In this document: piece after piece, positions 47,501-60,900 of the stretch
How positions within the stretch are numbered: the stretch's first letter is position 1
Layout of the letters: the number at the start of each line of letters is the position of its first letter
Source: Camarhynchus parvulus
Taxonomy: Eukaryota > Chordata > Aves > Passeriformes > Thraupidae
DNA: 64,000 nucleotides
Direction: 5' to 3'
Assembly (NCBI RefSeq): GCF_901933205.1
Contig: NC_044571.1
Location: forward strand, 69,875,689-69,939,688
The notes under the pieces: generated by a model
The model's database searches: none
What the model saw: the letters and a program-made list of their open reading frames with translations, nothing else
Told to the model about the DNA's origin: nothing
Translations under genes and position numbers: made by a program

Positions 47501-48595
47501 GAGGTAAAATATTTCAAAACCAAGGTTCTTATTCCTGTAGTAACTAATTTCTATAGTTCCCCATAAATAAAAGTGATGATGTTCCCATGCAGCATGAAAC
47601 ACAACTGAAATGTAACAGTGCTGTAACATTCACTGCTTCATTAAATAAAAAGCAATATGCTAATCTAATAATCTAGTAGTGAAGTATATTTTCAATTTTG
47701 ACTATGCCCGTTTGGTTTACTCCTTTTTTTTTTCACAGACCACTTACTTTCCCTGACACACTTCCTCCACTTTTGACATTTACAGCAAGAGATCTTCTTT
47801 TCCAAACAATTTCAATATATAACCATTGATTTAGCTTTCCATTTAATGGGCAATGCAAGAGAGCTAAGGGGGGAAGAGTGGATTTTCTTTCACCCTTCTC
47901 CTTCAAAAGCTGTTACCATAACTCTCCACTCCAGTGTGCACCATATTGCTTCCTTATTCCTCCATTCCTCAACACAGTTTTCTACTTGAAATTGTGAATG
48001 CACACATTTTCCAGAATTCTTCTTTTTCTTAACTTAAAGTACAATGTCTTTGAGAACCTATATGCTGAAAAGCATCTGGAGTATCATCAAACATATCCTC
48101 AGAACTCAAAACTGAAATAAGCATAAGTGAATTTCAGCTGAGTGGGAAAGTGTGGCAAAGGATCATAGGCAGGGTTATAGACAGAGCCGGCTCTAGGACA
48201 CAGGAGAACAGGACACTCTCCTAAAGCACTGCTGCTTATTTTACTGTTCTCAGAGACCTTGAAGCAAGGCTGGCCATGGTTTCTGACAAAGGCAGCACTG
48301 TGGTGTGCAATGCAGGAAGTCTCTCCTACAGGTAGCTAACACTACTTTTAACTTCATCCTCTCAGAAGGAAGAACAACAAATCTGCTCTTCAGCTTTTCC
48401 TCTGCTCAAAAACTGTCTCTCTCCCACTGCAGACACCAACAAGCTGCAGCTCCCTGCAAATACACACATGCACAAAACTATCAGCTTTACTTACTGTAAC
48501 AAAATTGTCTGCACCTTGCCAGCAGTCCACCATTAGCACCCCCAGGTGTGTCCCACCTCTTATGTCACACAGTGAGAGAAGTGCTACTCTTCAGC
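44506..48595. other. Intron 1 interval
   Basis: About 4.1 kb of AT-rich sequence with no supported gene or repeat. Confidence 0.45.
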
Positions 48596-49425
48596 AATGC
48601 AGAGGGACTTGGAACGGTTGGATGGATGGGCAGAATCTAATGGGATGAAGTTCAATAAGTCCAAGTGCCAAGTCCTGCACTTTGGCCACAATAACCCCCT
48701 GCAACGTTATAGGCTGGGGACGGTGTGGCTGGACAGTGCTCAGGTGGAAAGGGACCTGGGGGTGCTGGTTGACAGCCGGCTGAACATGAGCCAGCAGTGT
48801 GCCCAGGTGGCCAAGAAGGCCAACGGCATCCTGGCCAGTATCAGGAATGGTGCGACCAGCAGGAGCAGGGAGGTCATTCTTCCCCTGTACTCAGCACTGG
48901 TGAGGCCACACCTTGAGTATTGTGTCCAATTCTGGGCCCCTCAGTTTAGGAAGGACGTTGAGATGCTTGAGCGGGTCCAAAGAAGAGCAATGAGGCTGGT
49001 GAGGGGCTTGGAACACAAGCCGTATGAAGAACGACTGAGGGAGCTGGGGTTGTTCAGCCTGGAGAAAAGGAGACTCAGAGGTGACCTTATCACTCTCTTC
49101 AACTTCCGGAGGGGTGGCTGTGGTGACCTGGGCATCGCTCTCTTTCTCCGGGCAACAGCAGACAGAACAAGAGGACACAGTCTCAAACTGCACCAAGGGA
49201 GATACAGACTAGAATTAAGGAGGAAGTTTTTCACAGAAAGAGTGATCAAATACTGGAATCATCTACCCAGGGAGGTGGTGGAGTCACCATCCCTCGATGT
49301 GTTTAAAAAAAGACTGGATCTGGCACTTGGTGCCATGATCTAGTTGAGGTGTTAGATGATGGGTTGGACTCGATGATCTTAAAGGTCTCTTCCAACCTAG
49401 AAATTCTGTGATTCTGTGATTCTGT
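48596..49425 (+). mobile_element. Young CR1 LINE, 5'-truncated, open reverse-transcriptase end
   Basis: This is the C-terminal part of CR1 ORF2 plus the complete short 3' UTR. The frame 48597-49343 stays open for 248 codons up to the natural TAG. It shows the conserved stretches [50 protein letters not shown] and [18 protein letters not shown]. The 3' end has GGGTTGGACTCGATGATCTT and three ATTCTGTG/ATTCTGTA octamers, the CR1 signature. It starts abruptly where the RT fingers and palm would precede it, which is typical 5' truncation. The missing catalytic palm means it cannot move on its own. It is clearly less decayed than the other CR1 copies here. Confidence 0.95.
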
Positions 49426-51244
49426 AACAGATAATCCTTATCTAAATGTCCCTGGTGTTGAGTGTGGCAGTAAGACAGACTGGAGGCAGGGAAATATTCC
49501 CCCACACAGCTAGTTTAATATCAATAAATAAAAATCTTTTATTATCCGTTGCACTTTGATGCCAACAAACATTCAACTTCAGCAGATTTAGTTTAAATCT
49601 CTTAGACAATACATCAACAAAGTACAGATTATACAGGGTAAAAGTAATTAACAGATGCAAATTTATAAATCCAGTAGCTCATGAACAACTATGAATAAAG
49701 TGAATTTATTTCAGTTTCTACACAATAAGATTAGTATTTAAATGCTACCAGTCTCCTGTGTGAACAATGCTTTTGACATTTGTTTCAGGGCCTAAAACAG
49801 CACATCTTCAATATCACAAAAATATAAACCTCCTTCCCAAGGGTAACTCAAACCCTTCTGGAAAAGTTTCTAAATTCATCACTGGTCTTCAGTTTGAGGG
49901 ACTTATCACAGTCATCCAAGCTATTTGTAATAGATTCACACAAATGCAAAGTGACAAGGAACATTCAGCAAGAGCTCTCTTGAACAACTTACCATTTAAA
50001 AAGGAGTGTGGAATATCCGTCCTGTGTATGCCTTTGAGAAGACAGCTGTTCTCTAACTTCCTGGCACACTCAGGTGGCTTTTTCTGCAAACAAAGACAAA
50101 TCTAACTTAGTCTTTCAGTAACAGAATAATTAAAAATATGCATTAAAACTGGGGCTCAGTTTAGTAATCAGCTAAAAAAAGCTTCGTAAAATATACATGA
50201 GTAGAATCCAGACAGTTTTAACCATTTTGTGCTAAATATTTCATGATACACCTTAATTTTTTTCAAGGTAACAAAATAGCTTGTGTTATTTTATAATCAA
50301 TTTTTAAATAGAAATATCAGCAGAGAAAGTAACATTTACCCACTTGAAGATTGCAGCGATGGAAAAATGATGTAACAGCCTACAGTAATGCACAATAAAA
50401 CAGCAGTCTTAAATCCCTCTGAGATCCTTCACAGCAAATTAAATATTACTGAACAGAAACCCACTAAAACCGACTAAAAAAAATGAGAATCTCTTGCAAA
50501 AATTAAGTAGTGAGATGTTTCCATGAAAATATTACAGTTCTTAGCATCAAGAGAACCCTGTGACTTATAGATTAGCATTTAGTCATACACTAAATTTTTA
50601 TAAATTATGGGGTTTTGCAGTTAAGATATAAATGCCCTTTCTGCAAGAACTATATAAAAATGATCTCTAAAACAGATCACTTGCTTAGAGGAGGGTGATA
50701 CTATTACCAGAATTTAAAAGAGGTGCTTCAATGCTTTCTTTTTTCCTAAATATTTTAGACAATTAAAATTTACAAGAGGAAAAAATTTTTTTATCTCAAG
50801 GACACAATTATAAACCGTGATGTGTAAGAAAGAAAAAGCATCTAGAAGAGCAAAACACTGTTTAAGTCACCACACAGATTTCCACCACAAAGGCAACATA
50901 GCAGTGTCCTGCTTGGTCACTGTCACCACCTGCCTTGCTCACATTCCTTCATTCTCCCTGAGAATACCACAACTTTAAGGTGCCCAGACCTTGATTCCAC
51001 TAACCACTGGTGCAGTAACCACCTATTCCAAATAAAATATTGTCCTCCAGTTAACTTGCTCACAAAATCTACCAGTTGGCCAAGGTCTTGGTCCTCACTT
51101 AAGTGTTTATGTGCTTAGAGAAAAATTAAAGAGACACATTATAAAGGCTCACATGCACACAATTCATTCACGTTCTCACTACCAGGACAGATGTACTATA
51201 TGGGGAAAGCTATTTGCCTAAGTTAACATAAGACGTGGACCTGC
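49426..51244. other. Intron 1 interval
   Basis: AT-rich unique sequence. Nothing supported. Confidence 0.45.
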
Positions 51245-51667
51245 TGAAGGGATTCCAGGAGGGTCACAATGATTATTAGAGGGGCTAGAGCACCTTGTCC
51301 TATGAAGACAAGATCCTGGACAAGAGAAGGCTCCAGGGAGATCTTACAGCAACTTCCAGTACCAAGAGGAGACCAACAAGAGAGCTAGAGATGGACTTTT
51401 CACAAGGACTTGTAATGAAAAGACAAGAGGGAATGGCTTTAAACTGAAAGAGGGTATGTTTAGGTTGTATATCGGAAAGAAATTCCTCACTGTGAGGGTA
51501 GTGAGACTGGAATGGATTGCCCAGAGAAATTATGGAAGTGTTCAAGGGCAGCTTGGATAGGGCTTTGAGCAGCCTGGCCTAGCGGAAAATGTTCTGCCCA
51601 TGGCAATGGCATTGGAACCAGATGCTCTTTATGATTCCTTCCAACCCAAGCCATTCTGTGATTCTGT
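51245..51667 (+). mobile_element. CR1 LINE 3' fragment
   Basis: The plus strand runs from GACAAGATCCTGGACAAGAG through CCAGTACCAAGAGGAGACC and AAATTCCTCACTGTGAGGG to the tail CCTTCCAACCCAAGCCATTC followed by TGTGATTCTGTAAG. The octamer end is still clear but the reading frame is destroyed. Confidence 0.88.
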
Positions 51668-54600
51668 AAGTGACTTCAACCAGCAGTGATTTAAGTATGC
51701 CTGTGGCTCAGGAAAGAGTAAATCTGCTTTAGAGCAAACAGCACTACATTAACAACACTACAGAACAGACATCATAGAGCACTTGTCGTACAAGGTGACT
51801 GGAACTTTATATAGATCTTAAACCCTCCAGTACTACGAGGCTGTCTGAGAATGTATTTACACATTACGATATCCTCAGCAGCAAAGGCACTTCAGGAAGT
51901 TCTAAGTTCCCCACATAAGTGACACGTTTTTGTCCACATGCTGCAGTTTACTTCCATCATTTACATTTACACACTGTCTGCAGTGCTGCACTACATAAAT
52001 AGGATCCCTGAATCCATTTTGTGATGAAAGAACTCCTCACTCAGATCAACAATACAGAACCTATAAAGGGATGGAAAGAAAGCTGAGAACTACCATGCCG
52101 TGAAGACAAATCTCAGCTTTCAGAGTGAAAATCAAATCAACTATCTTGATGTGTATTTCAGTATAAATCCTTACCTGGCTAAATAAAAACATCAAGACGT
52201 GGTCAATGTCAAGTAGTTTTAGATCTTTATTTTTGCAATCAGATTTTTGATTATTTTTTTTAGTAGAATATTGAAAAAGGCCCAGGATAAGCCAAAGTGT
52301 TGGACTCTCTATGTGTTCCACATTTAAGATACATAGCTATGATGAAAACACAAGATACAGGAAGGAAAATATGTTTTGGTGCACCACTAACAGTCCAGCA
52401 ATACCTATGTACTGCCCAACTGTGAAAATACACACATTCCCTTTTGAATGGATTCTTTCTTTCCCATGAAATCCCCAAGAGGCAAAAAAAGGAAAACAAT
52501 AAAAGCATTATAACAAGATTCTTACTTATTATCAAGAACATCACTGACTCCTCTGCCAAGTGCCCCGTTTGACACATTCACTGACTAAATTACAGAAAGT
52601 ACTAAACAGTTTCAACAGGACAAGAATTTAGACATGCAGAATGGGTAACACTGACTTCTGGTAAGAAATTTATATCCAGCTGAATTTTGTTTTAAAGCTT
52701 TCTAAACAAAACTCCTAGAAATGAGGATATTATAGGCAAGCAATTTGAAGAACAAGCTATATGGCACACAGAGGATTACTTCAGAAATCCACAGGGAAAA
52801 AAAATAAAGGATTTAATGCAAGACATAACTTTTACACAGATTGAGGATTAAAAGTATCCAAATGGCAGGTCATCATGAAAATGGTCAAAAAAGGATTTTA
52901 TTTTGAAGTCTGCTTTCTGGGGTAGGGGGAGGGTTTTTAAAATATGTTTTCATATATGGAGACCCAAAGCTTACCACTGTAGCTTGAATTCAAGTAACTG
53001 CATTACCAATGCATACACACAAAAAAGGAAGTGGTTTAAAACTTCAATACTGGTTTGCCTTGTTAAATTTGTGCATGTATTCAATCTTAAAAGTATGAAA
53101 TTCAATCTTAGAAACTACTGTAACTCTGCAACACATATTTGGAAAACCCAGACAGGTTCTGAAGCCTTCAAAGAGTAGAACCGCACATCAGTTAGTGGTT
53201 AGGTCCCCCTTGATCTTATGTACTTCTACAGTGGGATGGGGGCTTTTCTGTAAAAGAGCCATACGATCAGTTACTTAAAACTGAGGGGCCTCTCAGGAGC
53301 ACATCTTAAGCAGCCTTCCTAAGACTGATCAAGACAACTCAGAAGTTTCTTACCTTTAAACTAGACTATCTTTAAATCTCTAAACTAGATTGTTCCATAT
53401 CCCAGTCTTAAATTCGAGCACAGAACAGGAGCAGCATAAAGACATGGCAACTCATGTTTTCCAGGTGGTCTTTAATTAAAGATTCACTCGCTGTTGTCTA
53501 ATCAATGAGCCTCTGCAGCATCCAGAAATGCAAAATTACTTGGAATAAACACTCTACTTGGAGTACAGAGAGCAATCTGCCCTTTGACAAGCCCTCAAGG
53601 GATACCTTCCCACTCTGCATCTCCTTGAGAACCACTCTGACAGTCAGACTTAGTCACCACACCCAGCATGTCCTTTGACACAAATTCCTCCCAAGGAACA
53701 AACAAGTTCAAGTTCTTGAAATTTTTCTTCAGAGCACAGGCAGATAAAGTAAAAAAATCCAACCTGTGTGGAGTACTGGATGTCTCTTTTATTCCATTTC
53801 ACTCACTGGATTATGGTACAAATATTCACTAATTGACTGAGTATAGCAGTCCTTCAGTACTGGACAGAGGAAACCCTTCTAAACAGCAGGTTTGCAAAAT
53901 CCAAAACATCCTGTGGAATTTATCTGAGGTTAAACACTTGATCTTCAGAGATTTTGCAATCTACAAAAGCCAGCCCATCAAGCCTACAAGCAACAGCAGT
54001 GGCTTGTCAGACATTCTTTGCTGGTAGGAAGCAAGACCATCCCTACATCTATCACCTCTTTGATGCCTCAACAAGAGGTCTGCCCAGGACTACACTCTCT
54101 TCTATGGCACTGACTCTTTACTGCAAATTAAGCCAAACAAAGATTATACCACAAATTACTAGTAGCAACTACAAGAGACCGGAAGATGCTCTCTTGTCTT
54201 TGATCCAAAAAGAGAGGATTCTTCCACCACCAGGAAAGACAAAAGGCCAATACCTCTAAAAAGGAACAGATTTCAGATGGGATATCAATATCAAAATGTT
54301 TTCAAACACTTGAAAAGGTTTCCTGGGAGCATTCACCATCCCTAAATTCTCCACAGATAACAACCCTAATATCACAGTACAAGTCTTCTGTACTGTCAGC
54401 CTGCTCCATCTCCCAATACAGCCCTACACTCTTCTCCAGAAAGTCAGAGTACACATCTTTACAGAATAGCAAAGAGCTCCCTCCTAACTCCACTCCTGGC
54501 CTGCAAAGATGTCTCCCTAATGCTTCACAAAAGGAATGCTGATGCCTTTACTCAAGTGGATCCCTACTGTCATGTAACAACTCTAAAAATGGGTCATCCT

Positions 54601-55889
54601 CAGAAGACAGCATCTCTAATTCCAGTTGTTACCCACCCAGCATTACATAGCACAGTTTTTCAATTACTAATATTTAAGAATATGTTTCTTGAAATAGAAA
54701 GGTCCCTTAAATTGTACTTTTTGGAGCATTCAACCTCACTTCTTGTTGTAAGCAGGCACTGCTAAAAAGCATGAACATCTAGACAGATGCTTTATCTAAA
54801 TACTCCAGACAGAAAACCTGTGGGTTCATTAGGGGATTAGTCCAAGGCTAGGTGATGTGACTTTCAAGTTAAATGCTTCATTAAAGTACCTGAATTTGGA
54901 GATAAAATCAATCCAAAAATATTGTCAGGTCATTAACAGCCAACATTCAAATCAAATAACAGATTTCACCTTGTGCTGAACAAAACTTAGTATTTTCTTC
55001 ACTCATACATCTCCAGAAATAGTAGAGGCTCATGTAGGTTGTACTCTACAGTTTCATAATGCTAGAGAGAAGTGGCAGAGTAAGGGAAGCAGGAATCAGC
55101 ACAGGCCACAGAACCCTGCTGAAAAGCATTAACCAAAAATACCATATATACACACACATAAACCACAAATGAGACACCTCAAGATGGAGAAATGAAATCT
55201 AGTAGGTTTCAAAATGTCCAGGAAAAAAAGAGAAATTAAACAGAACTGATGTGGTTTTTAAAAAGCGGAAAAACACGACACCAATAAAGAAGCGCCACAG
55301 GGAAGGAGGTAGCACCAGGTCCTGCTAAACAACTCAACAATGCTGTAGCTGACAGCCAACTTCAATTCCATGGAATCAGAATTATGCAGATGGTCACAGC
55401 CTGGATCAAGCAAGCAGCTGCTCTCTCTAGCACACCCCATTCAGGGCCAAAACATATTTTTACATCTGCATCTAGCTGAAAGCGGGAACTCGCATCACTC
55501 CACGGCTAATTTCCCCACAGCTTGGTGGTGAAAGAGAAATGAAAAAACATAAGAGCACTCAGATTTAATGTTTGGAGAACGGAAGGCACATCCTTCACCC
55601 TAGCAGACAGAATAACACTTTGTGATCTAGAGCTGGGTAGATACATGGAAAAAAATTCACCTTAACTGTTATTATGTCCTCCTAAGAGGCCACATCCTTT
55701 GTTAAAAAACCACAACTGAGGTATGAAGCTTGCTTCCATTGGGAACTGCTTTATGATCCCATAAAAAGGCTTTTTAAAGTATATAAATAGCAAGAGATCT
55801 AAAACAAAACATTGGACTTGTGGGAAATGGATGATTAAGTGACTGCTAGGAGTGAATTAAAAACAATGTCGGTCAGTGGTTTTTTTTCC
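51668..55889. other. Intron 1 interval
   Basis: About 4.2 kb of AT-rich sequence. No gene or recognised repeat. Confidence 0.45.
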
Positions 55890-56330
55890 ATTACAGAATG
55901 GCTTAGATTGGAAGTGACTTTAATTATCATCTTGTTCCAAACCCCCTGCCATGGGCAGACACCATCCACTATCCCAACTGCTCAGAGCCACCTGGCTTTG
56001 AACACTTACAGGGATGGGGAATCCAAACACCTCTGGGCAACTTGTTCCAGTGCCTCACCACCCTCTGAGTAAAGAACCTCTTCCTATCTACTCTCTTTCA
56101 GTTTAAAGCCATTGCCTCTTGTCCTGTCACAAAATGCCTTCTCTTCCTCAGTCTGAACAGCTGCAGCTCTCTGAGCCTGTGTTCACAGGAGATGTGGTAC
56201 AGCCCTCTGATTATTTTCATGGCCTTCCTCTGGACTTGCTCCAACATGTCCACATCCTTCTTAGGTTGGGGGCCTCAGAGCTGGATGCAGCACTGCAGGT
56301 GGGATCTCACAAGAGCAAAGCAGAAGTTGA
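55890..56330 (-). mobile_element. CR1 LINE 3' fragment
   Basis: The reverse complement is a CR1 end. The plus strand opens with ACAGAATGGCTTAGATTGG, then CCCCTGCCATGGGCAGACACC, GAACACTTACAGGGATGGGG and TTGTCCTGTCACAAAATGCC. It continues into the GCTGGATGCAGCACTGCAGG block. It lies tail-outward against the next CR1 copy. Confidence 0.88.
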
Positions 56331-56399
56331 AAATCACCTCCCTCAACCTGCTGATCAGGTTGCTTCAGTCACCATACTGATGGACCTGGGGCTGCCCAC

Positions 56400-57975
56400 T
56401 CCCAAGATGGAAGACCGTGAGTGTGGGAACAGTGAGTTTCCATTTATGAACAATGAAATTCTAAGGGATCAGCTGAATATTTCCAATTCCATGGGGAATG
56501 ATGTGATTCACCCCAGAGTTCTGAAGGAGCCAGTGGATGCTTCAGCAGCACCCCCCTGTCCATCATCTATCAAAAGTCTTCACAGTCAAGAGAGGTCCCT
56601 GCTGGTCCAGATCTTGTTTTACTCCAATTTACAAGGAGGGTATGAAGGAAGATCCAAGAAACTACAAGCCTGTTAACGTAGCCTCAGCTCTTGGAAAAAT
56701 CATAGAAGAAAAGATTATACTGGGTAACACTGAAAGGCATTTAAAGACTAATGCAATTATCAGGCAGAGTCAATATGCGTTCACAAAAGGAAAGTCATAA
56801 CTAATAAACTAATCTGATAACCTTTTCTGATAAGGTCATAGATCTAACGAAGGGAAGGCAGTAGATGCCTTTTTCTGGGTTTTTAGGAAAGCTTTTGATA
56901 CTGTCACAACATCCCTCTGGACAAGTTGTCCAGCTGCAGGACAAGTGGGTTCATGGCATGCTGGGTGAAGGACTGGCTGAAGGGCAGAGCTCAAAGGGCT
57001 GTAAAGTGAAGGGGGTACAGCTGGTGACCGGTCCCCAGCAGCGCTCCTCCGGGGTCAGCTCCAGGGCCAGTCCCGTTCCTGTACTTCCCAATGATCTGGA
57101 TGCAGGAGTGCAGTGCACCTTTACTGAGTTTGCTGCTGATACCAAACTGGGAGGTGCTTTTGGCTTTCCTGAGGAACAGGGGGCTTTGCAGAGGGGGATC
57201 TACATAGATTGGAACACTGGGCTATGATTTATAGCATGAAATTGAACAAGTCCAAATGCTGGATTGTGCACCTAGGACAAAGTAGTGCCAGACACAAGCA
57301 GAAACTGGGAGAGGGATCTGGAGTACATGGTGGGCAGAAGCACAGTCAGAATCAGCAGTGAGCCCTGGCAGACAAGAGGGCAAACCTCATCCCAGGATGC
57401 ATCAAACAGCATCACCAGCCAGGTAAAAGAGGAGATTGTCCTGCTGCATTCAGTGTTGCTGTGGCCTCTCCTCAAGGACTGTCTACTGCTCTTGGCTGCA
57501 CAATTTATGAAGGCTGTGGAGGTGCTTGAATGTGTCTAGAGAGGCTCAACAAAGCTGGAGAAGGGCCTGTAAGGAAAAGTCCTGTAATGAGTGGCTGAGG
57601 ACTTGGGGTTTGTCTAGCTTGGACAAACAGAGGCTGAGTGGTGACCTTACTGCTCTCCACAGCTTCCCAAGGAAGGGATGTGAAAAGAGAAGTATTGAGC
57701 TCTGCTCCTTGGGCCCCAGTGACAGGATACATGGGAATGGTTCAAAGCTGCTCCAGGTGAGGTTCAGGCAGGACAGTAGGAAGTGTTTCATCACCAAGGG
57801 AGGGGTCACACTCTCAAACAGGCTTTCTAGAGAGGTGGTTGATGCCTCAACCCCTGACAGTGTTTAAGAGGCATTTGAACAACATCCCTAAGAACGTGAT
57901 TTAACTTTTGGTCAGCCCTGAAGCAGTCAGACAGCTGGACTGGACAACGGCTGTAGGTGCCTTCCAACTGGAATA
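56400..57975 (+). mobile_element. Long decayed CR1 LINE reverse-transcriptase copy
   Basis: This is the longest CR1 piece in the window. It covers much of the RT domain in broken frames: IYKEGMKEDPRNYKPV and ERHLKTNAI...FTKGKS (about 56600-56800), a KAFDT-like block near 56890, the former FADD catalytic site now reading FAADTK (about 57129-57146), then the C-terminal part and the tail ending near GGTGCCTTCCAACTGG. Frameshifts and stops run throughout. It is a dead, old copy. Confidence 0.9.
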
Positions 57976-60900
57976 CTGTTATCCTAAACATCTCTCTCAT
58001 ATGCACATACTCGTGTATGCATGTAGCTCCTGCTGTAGTTATTTCATTTATAAAGCCTTGTGTACCTACAGATACAGATTTCTCTATATACATAAAACCA
58101 TTATGTTTTATCACTAGGAAGATATTTGTGAAATGTGTGGGGTTTTCCCCCAGTTTTAGTCTCAAAAACCATATAAATTGTTTTCACACAGATGGAGGTA
58201 TCATACAGATTAATCACTAAAGAGCCACCATTTAGAAAATTAAAACTCAGCGCAATTCAACAGTTAATGACTCCTTACAGCTGACCTATGGGGTTCAATC
58301 AAGGACATTATCATGTAAAGAAATATGGTGGGTGAGAAGGGAGGGACAGAAATGAAAGCTTTTTAACAGGTGAAACTTATGTATTGAATTATTCCTTATT
58401 TCATCCCAGCTGGAAAGCTGTTCTTGAAAAAGACTGGCATACTTTAGCATTAGCTACATGGTTCAGGTCTATCCCAGTTTCTCTAGGGTTTTTTTCCCTC
58501 CCTCCTCCTGTTTTTAAAGGGCCAGATGCAACAGACAGTTGTGTTCGTTTCCTTTGGGTCTTTTTTGTTATAAACATTTTTATTTATAAGCCAGTTAAAC
58601 TAAAGCAGTTTTGCATGGATCTCTGACCTCAAATCTCACTCAATGTAGAGGAGCTTAGCAGTTTAGGAAGATCAAACAAATCACCAGAAATCCAGAAGTA
58701 TGTGAAATAAAGTCCACTTTTTCTTTTGAAAAGAAGGCTGAAGTGGCTTAAAACAATGCCTGCTGTTACCATGGGATTTTTATAGTTTTAATTAAGACCT
58801 GTTTTCATAAAAAGGAATTTTAAAATACTTTTTTAATATGGGTAATGAAAAATATCTACTTCATTATCCTAATCACATAACCCATCCAGGTCATCTACTG
58901 CCTTACCATCAGATTCAACACCATGCAGTTGATACTAACTAAAGAGACTAATTTTACCTGTTCCCACTACATATTCCCATAAATTCAATATATCTTATCC
59001 TTCGGATTGCTTCACTATGACATTCACAGCCATGTTTAGTATTTTCTACTGGGGGGGAGGAAAAAGAAGCAGTCAGCTGCCACAAATGCAGCATCTTATA
59101 AAGTAATTTCCATTAAGAAATTTAGAAACAATAACTAAGATATGATGTGACCACAAAGAAAATCTAAATTACTTAATACATACAATAAATATATCTCAGA
59201 TATCTCCATAACAATGTGATTGCAGGTAAATTATCCTGTTCTGGATAGGTTTCTTGTCTGCATCCCTTCCTCAATCTTCCAACAACCAGAAAATATCCAT
59301 TTCAATTCTGCCTTCCTCTATTAACATTTTGAAAACTATAAATAATTTAGATTTTCAATAATTAAATACAGATATACATCATGTAAGATTCAAAGTATCT
59401 TGACTTTCGGGAAAAAAATAAACATTTAATGTGGCAACTAGTTGCTGAAAGACTGGGCTGCTGAAAGATATGGGCTGCCAATAAACATGCAAGAATTTTT
59501 TTTCATTTGAAGAGCAGCTATTCTGTTTAACCCTATGTAGGCAGGAGTGGAGGCAGAGGATGTCACAGGAAAGAAGGGATGCCATGTCCCAGGGCAATGC
59601 CATGCCTGCCCAGGCAGCAGCTGACAGCTCCACAGCAATGTGTGACTTACATTTGGAAATGGAAGCAATGACATTCTGGATATTACTGATCACTTCATTC
59701 TGGGATGGGAAGAGAGAAAAGACAGCAGGAAACCCGGCACAGCTTCAAATCCACCTCTTCCCAACTCCATATAAAATGCAGAAACCACACAATGCTTTGA
59801 AGAGTAACAACTCCACTTCCCAGAGGGCAGGACCAGAGCTGCACAGCTGTGACACATGGCTTCCTCTTTCCCTCTTTATTTAACAGCTGCTTGGTGCTGG
59901 CCAGAGAGCAGTAGAGGAATAAAATACAACCAGACAGGGAGGCTCAATTAAAACTACTGATATGCCATGCATGAAGCTTTTGTTCAAAGAGCACCAGCAC
60001 ATGCACTGCAGATGGGTGGAAGGCTGCAGGTAAAGCCACAGCAGATGCAGAACTTGATGCCTTTACTCTTTCACCACACCTGACCTCGGTTTTAAATGCT
60101 CGTGTAGCTCTTCAGACGCGACCTCTATGACCAGCAAGTGCTCAGCAGGTGTAAGCTCCACAAGCATTTGAGCTGACCAGTCATGTCATTACAGGTTATG
60201 AAACCTCTGGCAAATTCTGCACCAAGTACAATGAGCTAAAACAGATAATCCAAGAAGACATGGAACCTTGTTTGTTTGGAGGTTTTTGTTGATGTCTGGG
60301 GTTTATTGTTTGTTTTTTTTCAAAGCCTCCTTAATAAAGTACCACTTAAAACTATCATCTGATCCCAAATAATACAGTGTTTCCTTCTGCACAGTGCAGA
60401 TGAATACTGGCTTTGTTAGTTTAGAAAACCATGCTGCAGATTATCATGGGAATCACACTTTTTTTAAAGAGGTAAGTGCCCCCAACACTTTCAAGATCCA
60501 ATGTTTTCACAATTACCTCATTTTTAAGCATAACAACAGTATAGAGATATTTTGCCCTCGAAAAATATATTTATTCAGGAGTAGCTTATTACCAAGTAAA
60601 CATGTAAATAAGTCTGTTGTGCTACAAAAGTACTACTTATGGGCCAGCTGTTCCATAGGTCATGTTCTCTTATATGCAGAATCACCAAAAGTTGTTTCAA
60701 GCCTACAAAACAAATCATACTGCTTAAGGTTCCCACTTTGGCGAAGTTTGTTCTTCTTTTAGCACCCAATAACAATCTGGTTTAAATCATCAATTCTATA
60801 TGCTTTGAACAAGAAAAGAGGATGAACACTTGATTACACACCTGCAGAAATGAGCAAAAAAGTATGGAAGGCGTATTTTAAAGAACACTACTAATATAAT

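Noticed and set aside
48891..49249. Minus-strand frames of about 100 codons
   Set aside because: They are antisense shadows of the young CR1 reverse-transcriptase frame.
56119..56676. 185-codon plus-strand frame
   Set aside because: It runs across the antisense of one CR1 copy into the start of another. It is not a gene.
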